Shown in pieces: positions 24,744-36,308 of a stretch of DNA of 64,000 nucleotides. A program made the translations under genes and the position numbers. Every line of letters starts with the position of its first letter. Position 1 is the first letter of the stretch. Source of the DNA: Sapria himalayana (taxonomy: Eukaryota; Streptophyta; Magnoliopsida; Malpighiales; Rafflesiaceae); assembly GCA_029783825.1 (NCBI GenBank), contig JAREIK010002991.1, forward strand, positions 241,001-305,000. Reading direction: 5' to 3'. The notes below the pieces were generated by a model. It made no database searches and was not told where the DNA came from. It saw only the letters and a program-made list of their open reading frames with translations.

Positions 24744-27700
24744 GAAGCATTTCAAATAAAAAAAATAAACTAAAAATAATTTTACTGACCATCGTAGCAA
24801 AAGTAACAGAGACAAAGACAAGAGATTCATTGCTCAGATTAACATCCAGCGCCGTCCCTAGGGCTGTTGGTACAACTGTGGAAGGCAAAGTCTATCTGTT
24901 GCATTAGTTCATTGGAAAGTTAATTAAAGAGGATACACTAAATCAGGCGCATTGAAATGCTGGAAAAATCTGGTTCTTTAGACAGCTATGGAAAAACAAA
25001 AAAAAAAGCAATTGTATTTTTTTCCTATTTTCTAAAATGATCTTACTCATTTATATTAAGTTTCAAATCAAAAATCTGAAACATGCCCAGTTAATATAAA
25101 TAATCACACCTTCTAGAAAATGCATGCACACAAAAATAAAATAAAATAAAAATGTATAAATGTACGCCATAATGCTTCTATACTTAGTTTTATACACCTT
25201 CATATACTCCCGTAGCTCAAAAGAATGTAGAAGTAGTAAGTGTAGCTTGCTCTACCAACAATATAATATCCAATTGACAAAAGGGCAAGACAATCCGATC
25301 CTGTGGACACGAGTTCATTCCCCAGGGATGCCAAATATGCCTCCCAGGATATCTTTACCAATAGCTCTACTCATACTGTTAGGATGGGCGACGTTGCCAC
25401 ATGGGCGACATTGGCCATTGGCTGGGGGCGGGCGTGATTTGAGGGGGAGACAGGGGCGGGCGTATTAGTGTAGGGATGTGGCATAAAATAAAATATTTTT
25501 ATTTTATAAAATAAAAAAAATATATTTTTATATAATATAATTATAATATATTATTTTATAAAATAAAATAATTATAAATATTATCTTATAAAATAAGATA
25601 AAATATAATATTTTTATTTTATAAAATAAATAATATATATTTATTTTATATAATAAAATATTTTATTTTTATTTATTTTATTTTTTAAGATACTTAATAT
25701 TTATAAAAAAAATAATTTTTATTTTTAATTTTATTTTTTGTATCATAGCCGTATCCATATCCTTATTTTTTAAAATTTGCCGTGTCTCCATATCCTGCCG
25801 TGTCGTATCTCCGTGTCTGTGCTTCTTAGATTTTCAGAAATAATCATACCAATTCACAAATCTCATTAGAGTAAATGTCAAAATCTTTTTCATTATGACC
25901 TAGCATCATCTTGAATGATATAATATCTCATTAAAAAATGTGTATCCTAATATTATTAATAGAAATAATAAAATTAACAAAAGAAAAAAAATATATGAGT
26001 AGACAGAATATATGAATTTGAATATTGAGTACAACTCTTCTATTTGAAAGAGAGATCAGAATGTCAAGAGGGGCAGGCTACAAGAGCATTTGGCTCATTG
26101 GTAGATTAATTTTTGTTTGAGCAAATGACATCTATACCATTCACTTAATCTCAATCTTGGGTTCATCATGAGTATGAACTAAAATAGACTCGAGGACTAT
26201 TACATCATTTGGATCCAAGAAAGATTTTCACTTATATGAAATCTCGATCTCTCCAAAATCAATCTAATTTATACTTATTAGTATGTATGATAACTTTATT
26301 GGAGTGTCATCGTAATATGAATTAATAAGTACAAATATAATTGACAGATGAATCTTTATACTAATTGGAGGTCCAAGTAAAACTACAAAGAAGGAAAAAA
26401 ATAAAATAGGTTTAAATGTAACTTACTAACAAGTAACACTCTACCAGACTCTGGTGAAAAATACTTCTATCATTTTTGAATAAGTATGTATTCAAGAAAA
26501 GCACACTTTAATGTCTTACATGTTATCTTATCTCAAATTAAAAAGAGACCGTGAATAAAAAAATACTAACAAAAACTCTAGAGACATACTAAATAATTTC
26601 TCTTCATTATGCATGACCTAAAATGATACATGCTGAAAAATAACAAAAAAAATATATATATCTAATTAATGAAATAGGTTGTGGTTAATACCACATCTCC
26701 TCAAAAATATTTCAAAACACTCCTATCAAAGAGAAATATATGAGTTATCCTAATTAGATATATATTCTTCATTTCTACAATCTTATTATATGAGATTGTA
26801 CAGACATAAAATATAATGTACGATCTCATAATTCATATAATAAATATTAAAATTATATGATAACTTGATGCAATGCGCTTATTTTTTTAATATTTTTACT
26901 AATTAATTTTTATCATCTTATGAAAAGTATAAAAATAAAAAAATATTTGTTCTAAAATAAAAAAGAAATATTCATGTAAATGATGAATAGTTATCAATAA
27001 AAGTAATAATATACATGAATTTCTTTTGAATTTCATTTATGTTAAGTCTAGATATATCTAAGTGTATCATATCAAATAAGCATTTACTCACACCAACCTA
27101 ATATCCAGGATATGAAGCTATGACAATCTTTCCTAACAAAAATATCTTATACTTCAGGATAGAAATACCTTCAAGAGAATAGTGAAAAATTCTTCAATTA
27201 ATCAATAATGTGTAGCTAAATCAAGAATGCTCAAGTAAATTATTTAATACAATCAAATACCTACTAGACATTATCATAGTAACAAAGATATGTAATTAAT
27301 CTCACTCTAATTCAAAACAAATTTTCCTTTAAGTCTTTCAATCTTGAAAATGGACATAAAAAAAAATCTAATTGAGTAATTTAAAAAATAACTTACAAAA
27401 AGGAGACTAAAAATTAATTAAATTATTAGAAATTAACAAACCACGTGAAAGAAGAAACATTTAATATTAAATAATAACATTTAATAAACAAGAAATCTAA
27501 CATTTAATTACAAAAAGAAGACTAACTTACAAAAAATTTAATTGAGTTATTCAAATTAATTACCATTTACTATCATAACATTTAATAAATAAGAAAAATA
27601 AATAGAAAAAAAAATAATTAACAATAATATAAACATTTAATATTGAAATGTCTATAAAATAATTTATGAAAAAAGACTAACAAAATAATTATATTATTAG

Positions 27701-30700
27701 AAATAAATAAAACACATGAAAGAAATAAAGAACATATTTAAATATTATCATATTTAATAACTTTCAGATAATTATCATTTACTATCATAATATTTGATGA
27801 ACAAAAAAATAATTATCAATAATATAAGTATTTAATATTATATTAATAATCTAAGAGTCTGAAATAAAAATATACGTAACAAAATTAGTAGTATATAAAG
27901 AATAAGAAATACATATTATAGTATTATCAAACCTCTTTAAAAATAATTATTAACATCTCTCTGATATGTATTTTCTTTCTATAATATGTATAGTGTAAGA
28001 AAAATATTCTACATCTACATAATGATGTCACACCACATATCTCTCAATTGATACCAATAATAATTTAATGTCATGCAGAAATATATTGACACTAATATAT
28101 AGAGGTGTCAAACGGGCAGGCACGGGCCGGCCCGGCACGTTATTTTAAGGCACGATCGTGCTTCTGTGCCGGGCCACAGCGGGCCGTGCCAAACCCGGGC
28201 ACGGCAAACCGGCACTGGTTTATCCCGTGCCGGGTGTCACGTGAGCCCAACCCCATGATGCCCCTCCCGCAAAAACAGACCACGGGTCGGGTCGAATCGA
28301 CCCGACCCGCGGTCCCCCGTATCCCGAACCGCTCAGTCAGGAATGCCCGAGCAGGCCAGGCGAGGCACGGCATGGCCCGCCGTGCCCTGCCCGGCCCGGC
28401 ACAGAAGCACGATCGTGCCTTAAAAAAACATGCCGGGCCGGCCCGTGCCGGCCCGTTTGACACCTCTACACTAATAGTGAGCTGGTGGCACTCATAATTA
28501 TTGCTCAAAAATTAGTCTTGTATTTTCTTTTCTTCTTTACACATCTATTGTGCATACCCACCTAGTGTTCATATAATGTGCACAACCATTGTGTAACCTG
28601 CACAATAGATATATTAGGGTTGAATGACACACATAGGTTTTGGCATGCCTACTCTCCACTAGAATGTCACACGTCACATGCAACAATTATCTACTATGCG
28701 ACATGTTCTCTACCAAAGTTGTATTTTGAAAAAATTATTGAGCATCTTTTTCTTGACAAATGTTTCATTATTTCAAAAGAAGCCCTACACATAATTGTGT
28801 TGTTTCAAAAGACCCTTGGGCTAGTTGGATTGGGACAACCCACTAGTTAAGTATTCACATCAATGAAATAAAAAATAAAAAAATAAAATAAAAATATAAA
28901 TTATAAATCACAATATATATATATATGTGTGTGTGTGTGCGTGTGCATGTGTATTTCCCTCACCATCAAGAATACATTGTTTCCCCATCATTTTCTTAAA
29001 AATATATGTGTGTGTGTGTGTGCGCATTTTTTAGCTTATTTGAAGGCCCATTTGACAAAATTGTTGAATGAATTAAATTATTAATTGAAGACTCAAAACA
29101 TTCCGAATTTCTAGAATTAATTTTTTCATTAATCAAAAAAAAAAAGAAGAAATTAAAACTAAAAATTTGAACATATAGAGTTTTGGGTCTCAAAACAAAA
29201 TTTTAGTCAAATAAGCCTTCAAATAGGTTGCAAATATTAATCATGATTTGACAAAATATTTTAGAAAGATATATTTAAGTATATGGTATTCATAAATAGC
29301 ATCATAATCGCTAACGTTAATAAAAGTTTAGGTCAAAAATTAAATAACTTTAGCTTTAATTTAGAAAAAAAAAACACAAAATAATTGAAATTAAATAAAG
29401 ATATCAAAATGTGTTTAATTTGATATTTAAACTTATAATTCCACAAAATAACAAATTTTAAAAGGTATGAGCCAAAAAATTAAAATGATCGAATGAAATA
29501 AAAGCTATCACCAATAAGATTATATAATAAAAATATAACTACAAGATCAAAAAAAAAAAAATAGTATTAGATAACTATTAAATCAATCAAGTTTTATGAT
29601 TTAAAATTTTAAGTTTTCATAAGATAAGATGCTCATGAAATGGTTGGAAAAAAATATAAAACATAAATAATAATTGTGAAAAAAAAAATTGAAACAAACA
29701 CCATAAGTGAATTGGACATTTAAAAACCATTCAAATTTTCAATTAAAAATATTTTGATTAATAAATTAAAAGATTGTATTAAAGAATATATTGATTATTA
29801 AAAACATTAAAAAAGTTGTGAAAAAAAAGAAGTGCATAATTTATTTATATGACAATTAATGCGAGCATCGCATTATTTAAAAAATTAAAATGCACATAAT
29901 CAAACCTAATAAACTCTATCAACTATGACTTTCATTTAGATAGTTAGTCGCAAGCTTAAATAAAAGATAAGTTCTAGTATCAGGCACGAGACAACCAATC
30001 ATAAAAAAAAAACTCAACACAACTATCACATACAAATTTCAATTCAAAGAGAAACATGTCAAGAGTTGGATAATCCTTCACAAGCGACATGCTTCCCCAA
30101 TGCAAAGGTTGAGTGAAAATGAGTTGGATATAGTATGTCTAAGCCAAGAGCAAGACATAGAATACTAACACTCGATTATGACAATATAAGAGCAAGAGTT
30201 CTTGAAATAGGATAGAGTGGAGAGAGTAAAAGAACACAAGTTCAACATTAAATCTAAAAATATCAAATTAACATCTTGGAACATATGAACATTAGAAGGC
30301 AAGACAATATTAAAAAAAATCATACCAAGTAAATAAGATTCTAAATTAAGAGGGGATCTAGGAGAGATAAGGAAATATAATAAGTTAATATAATATGTCT
30401 AATAAAAATAAATATAATTTAACTTTAAGAAACAAAATAAAAATGTATCATAGCAAAGAAATTAAAAAAAAAAGGACTTTAATATTTTTATTTTAATTCA
30501 AATTAAAGTAAAAACCAAATGAGTGTTATGATTGATAATATCTTTGAAAAAAAGATTATTGATATAAGGAGATTGGAAGGTAAAATTGAGTATTATTTTA
30601 ATCTTAGAAATAAATATTTTACATGTTATTAGTGTGAATGATCCATAATTTATATACAAATATTAAGAAAAGTTTTTAAAAATCATTGAAGACAATTATT

Positions 30701-33700
30701 CAAAAGTTATCTTCAAATGATGATATTTATAGGAAGAGATTTAAGTGGTCATGTTGGCAAGTTAAGAATTTGATTTGAGAGAATCTATGGGTTCAAGGAT
30801 TTGGAGTACAAAATAACATAAAATTTTCTATTTTATATTCTTTATTAGCATGTAATTTAGGAGTCATTAATATTTTTTCAAGAAAAAAAAACAATATTTG
30901 TTGATCTATGTACATTAATGAAAAAAAATTTAAATTAAGTATTTTCTAATTAGAATATTAAACTAGCATAAATATAAAATTTGTAAGCTTACACAAAAAA
31001 TAATAATAATTGACAAAACATCATTAATTATTAGTAAGCATATTTTATTCAATAAGTATAAGTAAATGGCTTCGTGTAGCTCAACAACAAATTAAATCAA
31101 AAATTAAAAGTTGGTTACCAAAATAAAAGCTATAGCATAAATCTAGAAATGAAAATTTAAATAGTCAATCAATCATAATTAACTAAAATATATTGGATAT
31201 AAAGATAAAATAAATAGTAAATATTTTTTTTTTTTGAATTCATTACAAATCAAACAAGAAGCAAGAAAAAATTAAGATAAAAGAAATATATATTATAAAA
31301 GTCTTAATAGTGAAATACTGAAGTATAATAAGCCATTAAAAAAATATTTTAAATTTTGATAAAAAAAAATAAAATCATCAAGTCTAATATATTCTACAAG
31401 AATAATAACAAGATAGTTAGTAAAATAGACAAAATAATAACAAGAAAAACAAATAAAACATTGCAGTTAGTATATAATTAATTTATATGCGACTACACAA
31501 ACTCTAACAAATCAAATTTTATAAGAATTTCAAAATTAAATATATTTGAATAAAAATAATATTATCATGATTAATCACCTGAGAAGTCATTGTATTGCAT
31601 GTACATGTTAAAAGTCATAACTTGATACAATAACAAGTATCTTCGTTCAAAGATAATATATCTCAGAATTGAGACTCAACAAATAAAATATCTTTGACTT
31701 TCAAGGATGGGATTATCAAGATGTTAAGTTCTATGAAACTTATATGTAAGAGAGACTTGTGCATTGAATCTGATCTTCATCATTCCATATGATTAAATTA
31801 TTCTAGATGAAAACTAAAAATATTTTTTTTAGTTAGAAAGAGAGATTAAAGTTAGCTAAAGCAAAAAAAAAATTAAGATATATTAAGCATATAAAAAATA
31901 AGAATTATACAGGATAAAGATAGTATTAGAGTATTTTGGATGAATAAATAAATTAATCCACATCTACTTAATAAGACAATTAAAAGTAAAATTTAGATGA
32001 ATATACTTCTCATGATAGGTTTTAGTAATTAATTAAAAAGAATAAAAATAAAAAAATAATCAAATCAAATTAATTCTAATGAAAGCATAGAAATATTTAA
32101 AAAATGTTAGGATCAATAGTTAATAATGTTATTAATAAAATTTAAGATACTAAATAAAATATTTTTTGAGATAATATTATGATATCAATTTATAAAAAAT
32201 AAATATGATGAGAAAAATTCAAACTAGAAAGAAATAAAATTAATAAATCATATGATAGAATTTTGAAACAAAATAATTAAAATGAGACTGAAAAATTGAA
32301 TTACTATATCAAATAATTAATTTAATTTTATATCCGATAGATCTACTACTAAAAATAATCTTTTACTTTGACAAGTGGTAAAAAATATTTTTAAAAATAA
32401 AAAAAAAATGAATAGATATGATAACATACCTTGAGAGTGAAATTGGTGGATACTTAAAAGAAAAAAAAATACATTAATATAATCAAAAATATGTATGAAC
32501 ATATTATAATAAGTATTTTCTCTATTAGATGGATATCAAATAATTTTTAAGTCCATTGAAAATACACCAAAAAAAAATTGTATTCATATCACATTGCTTT
32601 GCTTTTAGATGAATCGACAAAATATCTTCAAAAAAATATACATTTGTATATGCTATTCGATAATAATATTGTTATAATCAATAAAACTAATAAAAATCTA
32701 AAATTTTAAATATGTGATAGGAGAGATTAAAAAGTAAATATTTTTAAAATAATCAATTAAAAATATAATATTTAATCTATGATTTAAATATTGATTCAAG
32801 AAAAAAATACAATTCAATTGTAATTATTTATATCAAAATCTCAAATATAATTCTTTCCATTATTTATGATCAATAATTCAAATGAATGAGAACATTAAAA
32901 AAATATGAATCATAGAATTAATACTAGTTGGATTAAAAGAATAATTATTTCGGACATCTCATGTAATAGAAGAATATCAAATAGGTTAAAAAATATTATA
33001 AAATAAAAATTAGAATAGTTACAAAGATAATTCAAAATATTAAATTACTACAAAACATAATATTTATAACATGATCAAAATAGACATGTGTATGCTGAAA
33101 TTAATGCATGAAAAACTCATAAAAATAAAATTATTAAGAAAATTAAAAATTATCCAGATATCACACCTATAGAAAATAATATTAGAAAGATACACCTCGC
33201 ATAATTTTGACAAATAAAGAGAAGATCACTCACATCTCTAGTTAAAAAATATTTAACTTAACACATTAAGGAAGATGTAAAACAAAAAATAAACAATTAA
33301 AAAATTAGATAAAGATGATTAAAAATATACATGAATTATATTTGTGTGAGAATATATAATTATCATATTGCTTAAAAAAAGTAAAATTCATATAATCAAT
33401 TATGATTACATGAATCTATTTTTTTAATGATAATAATAATAATAATAATAATAAATCTGAAAAATATCTAGAATGTAATTCAAATCAAAAATTACAAAAA
33501 AAAAAATAAAAGTTAAAACAATTCACATGATTTAGTTTGCAAAAACTTATAAATTGAATCATAAACTAAAAAGGAAACTACAAGAAAAAGAATAAAATTA
33601 AATAGTGCTCAATATCCAAAGAATATGTAAAGATGTTATCATGACAAGAGAGTTACAAAAGTTCTCACAAGTTTTTGCAAAAATGATGATTATGTAAAAT

Positions 33701-36276
33701 ATTTATTTATTTTTTTAAAAATTTTGATTGTACTTTTGAAAAGTAAGAGAAATTATTTTTAAATTCTTTTTTCATTGTTACGAGAGTACTAAGACATTAA
33801 TTAGTAAAATAATTTCTAAAAAAATAAATATTTATAGAATAATTTTCATTGACTTAATCACTTTCAAATAGCAATTATTTATTATTTACATCATTGATAT
33901 ATTAATGATACTAAATTACAATATTACTATTCTAAGGAATTTTTGATGCTTTTGAAGAGTTTAAATTCTTTAAAAACTCTAGAGACTATAGAAAGCACAA
34001 TTGAAAAAAAAAAAGAAAAAATAATTAAAATCAAAGCCAAAGATAAAGTTCATAAGTTTTTGCAAAAGCTAGTAAAGCCTTGTGTATTTGAGTAACAAAA
34101 AAAGTAAAAAAAAAATAGTATAAATAAGTTTTCACAAAACTTTGTAAAACATTCATAAATCACAGTTAAAATGAGTAGGAAGCTAAAAGCAAAGGACTTT
34201 AGTAGTTTGCCACAATTTGTAAAAATCATCTAGCACCCACAATTTGTAAAATTCATAAACAAATTTTTGAGCAGATTAGTTCTACAAATACATCTAGCAA
34301 GCCTTTACTCAAAAATAAGAGACATCTCTTGTTTAGAATTTTTTACCCATTTTACTTGGAAGAAGCAAAGGAATCCCCCACCGCTATCTTAGTATCCCTC
34401 ATCAGAAATAATTCATAAGTGACAATCCAGACTAAAAGTAGCTAGATCAAATAATTTTCATGCAAAAAAAAAGTTAGATGCGAGATATGTGACAACAATA
34501 GAGGTGTCAAACATGCCAGCCCGGCCCGAATTTTTTGGGCACAAGCGTGGCGCCGTGCCTGGCCCGGCACGGTTTAAAATAACCGGGCCCAGCACGGCCC
34601 GCAGGCACGGCGGGCCGTGCCCTGCCTGGCCCGCTCGGGCTTGCCTGTCCGAGCGGTTCGAGATATAGGGGACCACTGGTCGGGTCGAATCAGACCCGAC
34701 CCGTGGTCTTTTTTTGCGGGAGGGGCATCGTGGGGTCGGGCTCACGGGACACCCGGCACGGGACAAACCCGTGCCGGTGTGTCGTGCCGCAGGCCAAACC
34801 GTGTCGGGTCAGGCACGGCACGGGCCAAGCACAGCACGGCACGAGCTCGAGCACAGAATTTTTCCGTGCCATGCCTCGTGCCGGGCCGGGTCAGCCCGGT
34901 TGACACCTCTAGACAACAATGATATCAAATTATAGCTGACAAGATAATTAATTTCATTAGGTTAACTCTACAATTATTGACACTTTCTCTTGAAATTGTT
35001 TTGAAAACAATTATGTGATAAGCTATTGGGATTCAATTAATAATTATTACAAAATATTTTGATTTTTAGAAGTTATCATTTATCACCCATTACATTGATA
35101 TTATTTGACAAGCAACTTGAGTCTTAACATCTGATGAGTCCTAAACCTGAGACCCACCCACCCCAGGCAAAGATACATGTCGTTGCACCAATACACAACC
35201 TCTTACTATAATATAAACTTAAGTAACATAAATTAATCAACAATACCCTATTGAAATTGGTACATATATCTCGAACATCAAGTTTGCAAGTAAGAAAATA
35301 AAATGAAATTCTCTATGACACTTTCAAGATTATTTTTGTTATCTAGTCACTCATGGAGATATAAAAAATAAAAATCAAACTCTCTCGAATTTTCTCAAGG
35401 ATAAAATGGTAGCATCACAGTATGTTTCATTCGATCATCAAAACATGAATTATAAATAGTATGCAATATTATCTGATTATGACAAAAAAAATATCAATGG
35501 AATCAATTTTGTCAAACCAATCTTTAAAAAAAAATATCTGATTAAAACATGGATATATCTAGATACATCCAAATATTTTGAGATAACGCATCAGCAAGCT
35601 AAAATAGATCAAAACTAATTAAATTATAAAAAAAAAATCTTATAAATAAAATTAAAAATATAATAAATATTTTAAAATTATAATAATAATATATATACAC
35701 ACACACACACACTATAATTTATGATATAAAATTAAATTATATCTCGTTAATTACTAAAAATGTTAATTTCATATTATTATTTACTTATTATAAATTTATT
35801 CCTTTTATTTAAATATAAATATTTATGTTATTTAAATCTATTAAATATAGAGATAACAATATGCTTAAACACATTTACTATATAAATAATACTAAAATTT
35901 AATTTTATTTATTGTGCAAATAATACAAATTTTATTTAAATATATCTTTATAATATTCAAATTTACAAAATATGAAGCAAATATTAAATTTAATTACTTT
36001 TCAACACATAACTACTATTTATTTTAATATTTCAATATGCATGCCGTACTAAATTCCATTTTATTTTGGTACTTAAGGTGTATTAAATTATTGATTCTAA
36101 TATATAGTTATGTGTTAATATAATTTTGAAAATTCACTAAACATAAAACAAAGATTAAATTAAATTATATATTAATATATAACTAGTATTAAATTAATTT
36201 TGTTCAAATATATATTTTATAATATCAAGAATATCCAAATAAAACTAAATATATCATAAATATATTTGGGTATATC

Positions 36277-36308
<32 letters not shown>

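Noticed and set aside
24441..24907. Long Tyr-Ile-rich frames on both strands
   Set aside because: They are translations of the AT/GTAT microsatellite. Only the ends overlap true translocator exons C and D.
28105..28508. Overlapping 120-130 codon frames on both strands
   Set aside because: They are a product of the palindromic GC-rich hAT element at 28098-28468.
34458..34935. Several frames of 60-100 codons
   Set aside because: They lie inside the short hAT at 34499-34911 and read its terminal repeats.
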